From Candidatus Poseidoniaceae archaeon (GTDB lineage: Archaea > Thermoplasmatota > Poseidoniia > Poseidoniales > Poseidoniaceae), in the NCBI GenBank assembly GCA_949373265.1, contig CASICT010000004.1, forward strand, positions 1-26,744: 26,744 nucleotides of DNA, written 5' to 3'. The position numbers and the translations under genes are program-made. Within the stretch, counting starts at the first letter, position 1, and every line of letters starts with the position of its first letter. The notes beneath the pieces were generated by a model. That model worked only from the letters and a program-made list of their open reading frames with translations. It was not told the origin of the DNA and did no database searches. Below, in pieces: positions 1 through 8,254 of this stretch.

Positions 1-1569
1 CTGCCGCTGATGGGGGCCGGATTAACGGGCGCAGTAGTTCATCTCGGCCTGTGGCTTCCAGTCATTGAAGGATGCGATTGGGAGGCTGCTAATCTTTCAG
101 AAGATTGTCTTGTACCTGTAATCGCAGAGATAGGACCTTACTACAACGATGGCGATGTTGACGCTCTTACTCCAGCCGACCGACTTGGCCGGTTCCTAAT
201 TGAGAACTATGTTCCTCATGGATATGGTGTTGCTCAAGTCAGCGTCTTTGGAACCGGGGACTCTAACCATTGTATGGATCTGATGGGAACCGATGAACAG
301 AGAGGAATCGATGCGGCGATATCTTGGCTAGGAAGCCAGGAATGGTCAAATGGCAAAGTTGGAATCATTGGTAAATCATATGATGGTAGCACTCCGTGGC
401 AAGCAGCAACTTTTGGTAATCCTTACTTGGCAACAATTGTACCAATGTCCGGATTGATTGGAGTTCATGACTTAATGTGGAGAAACGGTAGTATGGAAGC
501 ACGTGGCATGATAATGCATAACGGTGTTTACGGTTCTTTTGGAGTAGATGGTGATGCTGCTGACGCTGAAAATATCTGTGAAGGATATATGGAAGGATAT
601 GCAATGGGTCCATTGGCATACTTGAGCGGTGGAATGGTTGACTATGCAGGTAATACCTACTGGACTGAAAGGTCATTCCTCGATAGAGTTGTTGAAAACT
701 ACAACGGTTCTGTTTACATTATTCAGGGAATGCAAGATTGGAACGTAGACCCTCACATGGCTTTTCCAACCCATCAAATTGTAGCAGATGCAGGTATAGA
801 AACCAAGACCTTAGCAGGTCAGTGGGCGCACGATTATCCTGACCGAATGTCAGGGCACAGTTCCCAATCAGCGGGAAGAGGAGCTGAAGCATATCCTTAC
901 ACCCTACGTTGGGATTGGGCTGATGAGATGCTTTACTGGTTTGATTGGTATCTGAAAGGTGAAGGAGAAGCGCCAGTACTTGGAGTCGAAATGCAGGATA
1001 ACCGTGGTGGATGGAGATTTGAGAACACCTGGCCATCAGAAGATACTGAATATCTCTCAATAGAAGTTGATTCACTTAGTCCGAGTAGCGGTTCTATGAT
1101 TCCGGCATTAACTGGACAAATTACTTTCTCATACGGTCCTTTCGAAAACGATACCTACATTGCAGGAATGCCGACAATTCATGTTGCGACAACACCTCAT
1201 ACAACTAACAGTGGTCATATTTTCATTGAAATGACCGATGATTCAGGTATGCATCTTGGCCATGCAGTAATGGATTTGAGATTCCATGCAGGAGGCCGTG
1301 ACGGAGTAGAGTTCTTACCTGCATTCTCAACAATTGTTGCGAAGATGGAATTCATGCCGATGGATGTATTCTTGGAAGCAGGTGAATCGATTCAATTCAC
1401 GGTCACTCAAACTGGTGAAGATTACGTGCCAAGTCCGGCAGCATCAGGTGATTACTCGATCAATTGGGCAGCAAGCACACTAACTCTTCCAATTGTTCAG
1501 CGTACATGTGACGACTTATTCGAAGTTGCAATGGTTGAGTATGGTGACGAGTCTGGAAGAACCTGTTAA
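1..1569 (+). CDS. S15-family (X-Pro dipeptidyl-peptidase / CocE-like) peptidase, 5' partial
   Basis: This reading frame is open from the first base of the window, so the ATG at 10 is probably internal and the true start lies upstream. It is an alpha/beta-hydrolase of the S15 (CocE/NonD, X-Pro dipeptidyl-peptidase) type. The nucleophile elbow GKSYDG has its Ser at codon 376-378. The likely acid is the Asp in GMQDWNV (736-738), and the likely catalytic His is in GQWAHDY (829-831). After about residue 350 comes a beta-rich segment ending in [11 protein letters not shown], which fits the PepX C-terminal jelly-roll domain. Family members cleave X-Pro dipeptides or hydrolyse esters and amides; the exact substrate cannot be read here. 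The missing N-terminus would show whether the enzyme is secreted. The stop codon abuts the stop of the convergent MutS2-like gene with no gap. The family call is firm, the substrate is unknown. Confidence 0.88.
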   Translation: MPLMGAGLTGAVVHLGLWLPVIEGCDWEAANLSEDCLVPVIAEIGPYYNDGDVDALTPADRLGRFLIENYVPHGYGVAQVSVFGTGDSNHCMDLMGTDEQRGIDAAISWLGSQEWSNGKVGIIGKSYDGSTPWQAATFGNPYLATIVPMSGLIGVHDLMWRNGSMEARGMIMHNGVYGSFGVDGDAADAENICEGYMEGYAMGPLAYLSGGMVDYAGNTYWTERSFLDRVVENYNGSVYIIQGMQDWNVDPHMAFPTHQIVADAGIETKTLAGQWAHDYPDRMSGHSSQSAGRGAEAYPYTLRWDWADEMLYWFDWYLKGEGEAPVLGVEMQDNRGGWRFENTWPSEDTEYLSIEVDSLSPSSGSMIPALTGQITFSYGPFENDTYIAGMPTIHVATTPHTTNSGHIFIEMTDDSGMHLGHAVMDLRFHAGGRDGVEFLPAFSTIVAKMEFMPMDVFLEAGESIQFTVTQTGEDYVPSPAASGDYSINWAASTLTLPIVQRTCDDLFEVAMVEYGDESGRTC

Positions 1570-3492
1570 TCAGAACCTTCCTAGAATTGACTTGAATACA
1601 TTTTTTGCGTCCCCTTCAGATCTCTCAACAAGTCTCCTGACGATTAGTTCAGGTGTTGAACGAGCTAGATGGTTTCGTCTAGGTGTTCTATCTACAATCA
1701 GTTCTAGGTTTTCATCTAATCCTCTAGCCTCGATACCGTCTGTACGTAATTCACGTCCTGCCGCTTCGATAATTGCGGGGGCTAGATGCGTCACTAGTAA
1801 CATGCATGTTCCTTGATGAGCCTCTGCGGCTTCAAGCATACCTGCGATGATTCTTGCACCGGCTCCCGGTTCAGTAATCGCTTCTAATTCATCAGCAAGA
1901 ATTAGTTTAGAATCAGTGTTAGATACAACTTGTGCAAGTTGTAGTAATGTTTGCTCAAGTGCTCCCGCAGACTGTGTGCCTCCTGCTTTTGCCAGTACAT
2001 GTAGTGACTCAATTCGTCCAACACGTGCAGATTTAGCAGGTACTGGAAGTCCCATGTGAGCAAGTATTGTGCAATGTGCAAGTAGTTCGAGCATTGTGGT
2101 TTTACCACCACTATTCGCTCCTGTAAGTAAAGCGATTGATTGTCTGTCTTCCTTAGATGCACAATGGCCTAGGCCGTAATCAACTGGGTCTGGTATTCCA
2201 TCGATTAGTAGGTGTCTTCCCTCTTCTATGGTAATTCCATGGTCACACATTTCAGGCATAGTTGCATCTACACTCTTAGCCCAACGTCCAATGGTTAACC
2301 ACTGGTCCAATTCGACAAGTTTCCTTAGCGCTTTTTCACAACGTGATTTTAGCGGTGCTAATCTTCTAGCCAGTGAAACTAGACGTTCCGATTGAGTAGA
2401 TTTCCAAAGTTCTTCTAGTTGGGAGTCGATACTGTCTAGTGTACTTCGGTCAACTTTAGTAGGCCATTCAGCCTTGTATATTGAACGGGGACACCTTACC
2501 CCAACACTCGATAAGAGAGCGGAGATTTCATCTGTTGCATTTTCTACCGCCTGCTCGATTGAATCACTCGTTTGTTTCGCTAACTTTCTTTGTAGTGATG
2601 CGGCATCGGCTAGAGCTGCTAGCATGTCTGAACCCGATAAATCGAGTTTTACATTCTGCATAGCATCGTCTACTTCATTGTGAATTCTCTTTTCTAATTC
2701 TTTAGCCATCGGCCATAATTTGTCTCGTACATCCGCTATTGCTTCAGCATCACTCTCATTGACTAGTTCATCTAGAAGTTCCTTCAATCCTGGCATTCTT
2801 ATCTCATTAAAGTTTGAATAGAAACCATCTCCTTTAGGAAGGTTAGTAAGAAGTTCCAAAGATTCCCTATTCTGTTCAAACCATCCAACACACTTCTCTG
2901 GGAGTATCATGTCTATCGAAGCATCTTCTGGCAGTACTAACCAGCCATCCGGTGTTTGTGCAGGGCCATCTTGGCCGACCCAAGTAACCGACTTGAATAC
3001 CTTGTAATCCTTCCAAGTTTCCTGGGCAGAAGGTGTGAGTACTCTACAAGATCTCTTTAGTTCTGCGATTGGATTTTTCGAAACAACAACTCTGTCATAA
3101 TTGCCTTCAACTTCAGAAGGTATTCGTAGTCCTTCTATAACGTGGTCACAATCCATCGCTTCACTAACCATTTTACGTCTTGATGTAATATCTCTAACCG
3201 GCATTAGATTTCTTAATCTTGAGCGTGTTGATGAATTAACGGCATGAGATGCAATCGTTGCGACTATTTCTCTGTGCAATCTAATCGATTCTGGTGTGGC
3301 CAGAAACTCTTCCATTCCATTTAGTGAACGTGCTAGGCTATCTGCACGCTTCTGCGACACACCTTCAACCTCAGCAATCAATTCAGTTTGACCATCTGCA
3401 AGCAGTTGTAGCACCTTATCTTCTGTGCCAAAATGGTCAGTCAATTTTCTTGCAAGGCCTGCCCCAACTCCCGGTAAAGTTTTCAGAACCAT
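1570..3492 (-). CDS. MutS2-like DNA-binding ATPase with N-terminal helix-hairpin-helix
   Basis: A 640-residue MutS-superfamily ATPase. The N-terminus (about residues 1-55) holds two helix-hairpin-helix-like segments, LPGVGAGLARKL and VEGVSQKRADSLA, which normally contact DNA non-specifically. The middle (about 230-430) is long, helical and charged, as expected for the lever and clamp region. The C-terminal ATPase has Walker A GANSGGKT (458-465), Walker B LILADE with D534/E535, a TEPGAGA segment just after it, and LLVTH. There is no N-terminal mismatch-recognition domain as in MutS1, and no Smr nuclease domain at the C-terminus as in bacterial MutS2. Archaeal proteins of this layout belong to the MutS2 branch and are thought to act on branched DNA or recombination intermediates, not mismatch repair; the exact role here is inferred. 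No Shine-Dalgarno motif precedes the ATG, so the mRNA may be leaderless. Confidence 0.88.
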   Translation of the reverse strand: MVLKTLPGVGAGLARKLTDHFGTEDKVLQLLADGQTELIAEVEGVSQKRADSLARSLNGMEEFLATPESIRLHREIVATIASHAVNSSTRSRLRNLMPVRDITSRRKMVSEAMDCDHVIEGLRIPSEVEGNYDRVVVSKNPIAELKRSCRVLTPSAQETWKDYKVFKSVTWVGQDGPAQTPDGWLVLPEDASIDMILPEKCVGWFEQNRESLELLTNLPKGDGFYSNFNEIRMPGLKELLDELVNESDAEAIADVRDKLWPMAKELEKRIHNEVDDAMQNVKLDLSGSDMLAALADAASLQRKLAKQTSDSIEQAVENATDEISALLSSVGVRCPRSIYKAEWPTKVDRSTLDSIDSQLEELWKSTQSERLVSLARRLAPLKSRCEKALRKLVELDQWLTIGRWAKSVDATMPEMCDHGITIEEGRHLLIDGIPDPVDYGLGHCASKEDRQSIALLTGANSGGKTTMLELLAHCTILAHMGLPVPAKSARVGRIESLHVLAKAGGTQSAGALEQTLLQLAQVVSNTDSKLILADELEAITEPGAGARIIAGMLEAAEAHQGTCMLLVTHLAPAIIEAAGRELRTDGIEARGLDENLELIVDRTPRRNHLARSTPELIVRRLVERSEGDAKNVFKSILGRF

Positions 3493-3533
3493 AGGTCAAA
3501 TCGTTTGCCAACAGGTTTTGAAGATAGGGGTCG

Positions 3534-3547
3534 GTAAACACGTTTAC
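3534..3547. promoter_or_regulatory. 14-bp inverted repeat GTAAAC-AC-GTTTAC
   Basis: A perfect 6-bp inverted repeat with a 2-nt spacer lies in the 89-nt gap between the MutS2-like gene and the upstream lipoprotein gene, 42-55 nt before the MutS2-like ATG. It could be a dimeric regulator site for the MutS2-like gene. With a 2-nt loop it is a poor RNA hairpin, and no T-run follows on the minus strand, so a terminator is less likely. The function is inferred from position only. Confidence 0.3.
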
Positions 3548-3581
3548 TTTCACTTTCACAATCTAATTACAGAATCCATCA

Positions 3582-4982
3582 TTATTGGTTGACTGGTCCG
3601 TAAATTGGCATTTCAACTTCAACAGCGAATAGTGGGTCTGGATCACTAGAGTCGTGGTATGCAACTACGACTCCACCATCGTTTAGGATACCAAGTGATG
3701 CGAAATCGAATCTTATGTCTGCACCAGCACCACTTGTCGAATCTAAATCTCCAAGACCGATGTAAGTCAGAGTATCAGGTTGCATAGATTCAGAATATTC
3801 TCTGACATGGAATATCACGTCAACATCGGGTCCTTCAGCTGATTGATATCTGACATTTAGTACGAACAAATCTAATCCACCATTTGCTTGGAATTCCCAC
3901 TCTTCTATTTGTGCCCATTTTTCATCTGAGTAATTCTGAGTGTTCCAAGTAACTCCACCATCATTTGTTAGGTGGTGGGTAAATGTAGTGCCTGCTAAAC
4001 TTACACAGTGAATCGCTCCTGTAGAATCGATCTGGCAATATTCACTAGGGAATTGGACATCGTGTTTGTTCCAATTTAGTGAAGTGTCCAAGAATGCTGA
4101 AGTTCCATCACTGAAGTATTGTGGGAAGTACAAACCTCCGCTCGGCAATGGGAATGAACGCATTTCTTTGTGAGGTTTGTTTACATCATAATAGTCTGGA
4201 AGATTGGTGAAATTCAAGTCAACTTCCTCTGCTCCAGGATTTGTATTTCTTCCAGCAAATTGGAAATTGTAGTAATTTAGACCGTCTACGCTGATTTGTC
4301 CACCTGCATTTTGAGTCTGGTGCCAGAAGTTGGAAACGACAAGGCTTGCCCATTCTCCACTACCAATGCTGGATGAGATTGGGCCGACGACTTCCACTTG
4401 CCAAGAGCGGTCATAGAACGGCTCAGTCATTCGGTTGTAACACCATGTCCACTGGTCTTCAGATTCATCATAAAGAATAGCATAGAATTTGTCGATTTTT
4501 GCATCTGCTCCAATGTAAGGGAACCAAGACATTGAGATGATGTCTCCATTTGTGGCTTGGACAATACTTCCCTCTCCAAGACCTTCTTGACCAGGGTTAG
4601 TTGGTACTGGAGTTCGACACATAGGGTCGGTTAATACTCCCGGAATGTATGTGTCCCATTCATGACCTCTATCTTTAGACCAGACTGGATATTCACCTCC
4701 AATATTGAGGATGTCTCCTTCGATTGTAGTGGCAAGATAGTGTTCACAACAGTTACCGCCGTAATCTTTGTTGAATACAGCCCATGTCGTCAAAGTACTT
4801 TCATTGAGATTCAAGTCAATAGTCGTAAATTCCCATGGAGAAATTGCAGGGATTGGGTCGATTAGTTGATAATCAGACCAAACTGGAACCTCTTCTTCTT
4901 GCATTACAATTTCTTCTGCTCCACCAAAGCACCCTGCTAAAAGCATGGTTAAGGTGAGTAAAACTGCAATTGCCGGTTTCAT
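3582..4982 (-). CDS. Secreted lipoprotein with Asp-box (sialidase/BNR-like) repeats
   Basis: A 466-residue protein with a clear lipoprotein signal: Lys2, a hydrophobic stretch, then lipobox LAGC with Cys18 as the lipidated residue. After it comes a short acidic linker. Two Asp-box motifs (SxDxGxxW type) are visible: SKDRGHEW at 102-109 and TNDGGVTW at 339-346. These sit in beta-hairpins of sialidase- or BNR-like beta-propellers, and the rest of the chain is beta-rich and aromatic, fitting such a fold. I see no complete sialidase active-site set, so no enzyme activity is claimed. The start ATG overlaps the ileS stop as ATGA, and AGAGGTC lies 6 nt upstream, so the gene is very likely co-transcribed and translationally coupled with ileS. 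The protein would be tethered to the outside of the membrane. What it binds is unknown. Confidence 0.78.
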   Translation of the reverse strand: MKPAIAVLLTLTMLLAGCFGGAEEIVMQEEEVPVWSDYQLIDPIPAISPWEFTTIDLNLNESTLTTWAVFNKDYGGNCCEHYLATTIEGDILNIGGEYPVWSKDRGHEWDTYIPGVLTDPMCRTPVPTNPGQEGLGEGSIVQATNGDIISMSWFPYIGADAKIDKFYAILYDESEDQWTWCYNRMTEPFYDRSWQVEVVGPISSSIGSGEWASLVVSNFWHQTQNAGGQISVDGLNYYNFQFAGRNTNPGAEEVDLNFTNLPDYYDVNKPHKEMRSFPLPSGGLYFPQYFSDGTSAFLDTSLNWNKHDVQFPSEYCQIDSTGAIHCVSLAGTTFTHHLTNDGGVTWNTQNYSDEKWAQIEEWEFQANGGLDLFVLNVRYQSAEGPDVDVIFHVREYSESMQPDTLTYIGLGDLDSTSGAGADIRFDFASLGILNDGGVVVAYHDSSDPDPLFAVEVEMPIYGPVNQ

Positions 4983-7900
4983 TTTAATGACCTCTTAACA
5001 CTGTACCAAATCGTTGAGCCATCAACTTCGAATGATTCTCCAACGCCTTCTCCAGAATTAAATACAGCACTGTTTGCTCTGGTTTCATTAACTATCCATT
5101 CTCTATCTGGAGTGAATAATTCAGGGGCATCTTTCATCCAAACTTCTAGCGAGATTGTATCTTCGATTGCTAAATCTAGGTCTTTGCGAGCTGACTGTAT
5201 TCTCCTGGTTATGTCACGTGCTAAACCCTTGGATAGTAATTCAGGAGAGTCGCTCATGTCCAATACCAGAGATACAGAACTATCGGTAATCTGAACGGTT
5301 TGTGCAGCATATCCTTCTCTTTCAACACGTCGAAGTTCGATGTCCTCAGCGCCGATTTCATATCCTGCAATTATTAGATTACCGGCTTGAATACTTGCTT
5401 GCATTGCATCACTATCACCATCAGCAATTCCTTGTAGAACGGCAGGAAGGTCTTGTCGACACTTTGCACCTAGACTTCTTCTGTTTGGAACTACCTCGCT
5501 TCTTTGGAATCTATCGAGGTCTGTTTCCAATGAGATAGTCTCAACGTTCAATTCCTCAGCGAGTATTTCGTGGAAATCAGACAAATCAGGTCCGCTGACA
5601 ATCCATCCTTCAGCACAAGGCAAACGCTGTCTACGGTCTGCGTCTACGCGGATTCTACGTCCGGTCTCTGCAAGTTCACGCACCAGAGTCATTGTTTCCA
5701 AAATCTCTGTATTGATATCTCCTGCCTCAGGCCAATTTTCCAAATGAACGGATGTTCCTACAAGATTACGGTGGATTGTATCTGACATGAAAGGAGATAC
5801 AGGTGCCATTAATCGACTAACTGTTACCAGTACAGTGTGAAGAGTATGCTGGCAGGCGAGTTTGTCATCACCATCTGCTTCATCCCACAAACGTCGCCTT
5901 GAACGGCGTACATACCAATTTGATACATCATTTACAACAAACTCTTCGATATCACGGCAAGCCTTGTGGAAATCCCATTCTTCGAATTGTTTACTAGTGC
6001 CTTCGACAATTTGAGCAAGTCTGGACAAAACCCATTCATCCAACGGAGTTTTCTTTCCTTGAGGCGAAGTCTCAGGGTCAAAGCCATCTAGTGCAGCATA
6101 GTCTGAGTGGAATCTGTGTATATTCCATAGCGTCAAGAACATTTTACCATATGTTTCACGAACGCCATTAGGGTCGAATTTCATAGGGTTCCATGGAGCG
6201 CCTGCAGTCACCATGTACCATCGAGTAGCATCAGCACCTTCTCGATTGAAGTGGTCCCAAGGATCTACAATATTGCCCTTAGATTTGGACATCTTCTTTC
6301 CTTCTGCATCCAAAATCAAACCAAGAGATAAGCATCTCTTGTAACAGATAGAATCGAATACAGTTGTACTTACGGCCAATAATGTGTAGAACCAACCCCT
6401 CGTTTGGTCTACCCCTTCACAGATGTAGTCTATTGGGAAGTTATTTTCGAACTTGCCTTCTTCCCCGAATGGGTGGTGCCATTGTGCAAAAGATGCACAA
6501 CCTGAATCAAACCAGCAATCCATTACAAATGGTTCTCTCTTCATGTCGCCACTACATTCTGTACAAACCAGAACAGTGTCGTCGACATATGGGCGATGAA
6601 GGTCTTGTGCAACAGGACTTCCTTCTTTGGCCATACTAGCCATTTCTTCGGTCGAGCCAATACAGTGTTGATGTTCACATTCTGTACAAATCCAAACCGG
6701 TAATGGAGTGCCCCAATACCTTTCACGGCTGATGGCCCAGTCCTTGACATTGCGTAGCCATTCTCCAAATCGTCCTTCGCCAACCCAATCTGGTGCCCAT
6801 TCAACTTGTGAGTTGAATTCTAGTAGCATTTCTTTGACAGCGGTCATTTTAACGAACCAAGAATCCATTGCATAGTAGAGTAATGGGTGACCAGTTCTCC
6901 AACAGTGAGGATAATCGTGGAGATACATCTTTTCACGGTAAAGTAAACCAGCATCGTGCATTAGCTCGATCACAGTCGAATCACAATCTTTGACATAACG
7001 TCCATCCAATGATGGGTGAGTTCCTGCTAAGAATGCACCATCGATTCCAACAGTATGTTGGGCCGGAAGTCCGACTTCCATTCCCAGATTGTAGTCATCT
7101 TCACCATACATTACCGCTGTATGGACGACTCCAGTACCATCGGTAGTTGTAACCCAATCTGCTCCGATAACGGTCCAAGCTGTTTCAGAGCCATCACGGT
7201 CTACTGCATCTGGGAATAATGGTGTGTAAGAGCGCCCAATTAAGTCGCTTCCAGGGAATGTCTCAATCTCTTCACAATGGTGGCGGATAACCTCTTTGAA
7301 GAGGTCCTTTGCAAGAATTAATTCTTCTCCTATTTCAGCACCGCCGTGACCTTCCCAACTCTCCGGTTTTGCCGTGACGCGAACTCTGACATATTCGACA
7401 TCAGGTCCTACAGCAAGTCCTACGTTTCCGGGAAGTGTCCATGGAGTAGTGGTCCAAGCCAGAATTGAAGCATCGCTATCTTCTAGTTTGAATTTAATAT
7501 AAACAGACGGCTCTTCAACCTCTTTGTATCCTAGTGCGACTTCGTGACTGGAGTATGATGTGCCGGTTTGAGGGCAATACGGGAGGACCTTGTATCCACG
7601 ATATAGCAAGCCTTTCTCAAACATTTTCTTAAGTGCCCACCAGCAAGATTCAATGTATGTATTCTCGAGGGTAACGTAAGGATTGTCAAGATCGCACCAA
7701 TAAGCCATTCTCTCTGTCATATCTCGCCATGCGGCCTCATATGTCCATACAGATTCACGACATTCTTTGTTGAATTCTGCCATTCCAAAATCTTCTATCG
7801 CCTCTTTACTCATGAGGTCAAGTCGCTTCTGGACTTCAATTTCAACGGGTAGGCCGTGAGTATCCCATCCGCCTTTTCTTTCGACAAAATTACCTTGCAT

Positions 7901-8122
7901 AGTTTTCCATCGGCAAACCAGGTCTTTGTAAGTGCGAGCAACAACGTGATGAATTCCGGGTTTACCGTTCGCAGTAGGCGGCCCTTCAAGGAAAATGAAT
8001 GGCTCACCATCAGCGCGATTTTCTACACTTGTTTCGAATAGTTTTTCCTCTTCCCAAGTGGAGAGTAGGCCGGTTTCCAATGCAACTGAATCCAGTTCGC
8101 TGGTCGTCCGTGGGCTGGCCAT
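4979..8122 (-). CDS. ileS: Isoleucine--tRNA ligase (IleRS2-like type)
   Basis: A 1047-residue class I aminoacyl-tRNA synthetase that charges tRNA-Ile. The N-terminal signature region reads GPPTANGKPGIHH (residues 47-59). The usual HxGH motif is replaced by GIHH at 56-59. The KMSKS loop is intact at 610-614 (KKMSKSKGN). The CP1 editing domain is present, with the conserved TTTPWTLPGN stretch and GTGVVHTAVMYGEDDY. A CxxC pair (CTEC) occurs twice between the two signature motifs, suggesting zinc binding. The C-terminal anticodon-binding domain (VNDVSNWYVRRSRRRLW) and extended tail fit the eukaryote/archaea/IleRS2-like class. No good Shine-Dalgarno precedes the ATG, only a purine-rich stretch right against it. 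The gene appears first in an operon with the downstream lipoprotein, via a 4-nt overlap. The enzyme identity is very secure. Confidence 0.97.
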   Translation of the reverse strand: MASPRTTSELDSVALETGLLSTWEEEKLFETSVENRADGEPFIFLEGPPTANGKPGIHHVVARTYKDLVCRWKTMQGNFVERKGGWDTHGLPVEIEVQKRLDLMSKEAIEDFGMAEFNKECRESVWTYEAAWRDMTERMAYWCDLDNPYVTLENTYIESCWWALKKMFEKGLLYRGYKVLPYCPQTGTSYSSHEVALGYKEVEEPSVYIKFKLEDSDASILAWTTTPWTLPGNVGLAVGPDVEYVRVRVTAKPESWEGHGGAEIGEELILAKDLFKEVIRHHCEEIETFPGSDLIGRSYTPLFPDAVDRDGSETAWTVIGADWVTTTDGTGVVHTAVMYGEDDYNLGMEVGLPAQHTVGIDGAFLAGTHPSLDGRYVKDCDSTVIELMHDAGLLYREKMYLHDYPHCWRTGHPLLYYAMDSWFVKMTAVKEMLLEFNSQVEWAPDWVGEGRFGEWLRNVKDWAISRERYWGTPLPVWICTECEHQHCIGSTEEMASMAKEGSPVAQDLHRPYVDDTVLVCTECSGDMKREPFVMDCWFDSGCASFAQWHHPFGEEGKFENNFPIDYICEGVDQTRGWFYTLLAVSTTVFDSICYKRCLSLGLILDAEGKKMSKSKGNIVDPWDHFNREGADATRWYMVTAGAPWNPMKFDPNGVRETYGKMFLTLWNIHRFHSDYAALDGFDPETSPQGKKTPLDEWVLSRLAQIVEGTSKQFEEWDFHKACRDIEEFVVNDVSNWYVRRSRRRLWDEADGDDKLACQHTLHTVLVTVSRLMAPVSPFMSDTIHRNLVGTSVHLENWPEAGDINTEILETMTLVRELAETGRRIRVDADRRQRLPCAEGWIVSGPDLSDFHEILAEELNVETISLETDLDRFQRSEVVPNRRSLGAKCRQDLPAVLQGIADGDSDAMQASIQAGNLIIAGYEIGAEDIELRRVEREGYAAQTVQITDSSVSLVLDMSDSPELLSKGLARDITRRIQSARKDLDLAIEDTISLEVWMKDAPELFTPDREWIVNETRANSAVFNSGEGVGESFEVDGSTIWYSVKRSLK

Positions 8123-8254
8123 GCCTCATCCCAGATGTGAACATGTTTTGAAACAGTCGTTTGAAGATACAATCTAGATAACTGCTAAACTGCACTTCAT
8201 AGATGTGAATCGGAGGGGTTGCTTTGAATTACATTGAGTTCATACAGTAAGCAC

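Noticed and set aside
1493..1816. Open frame of 107 codons on the plus strand across the convergent 3' ends
   Set aside because: It is antisense to the ATPase end and overlaps the peptidase; both host genes have clear family motifs and this frame has none.
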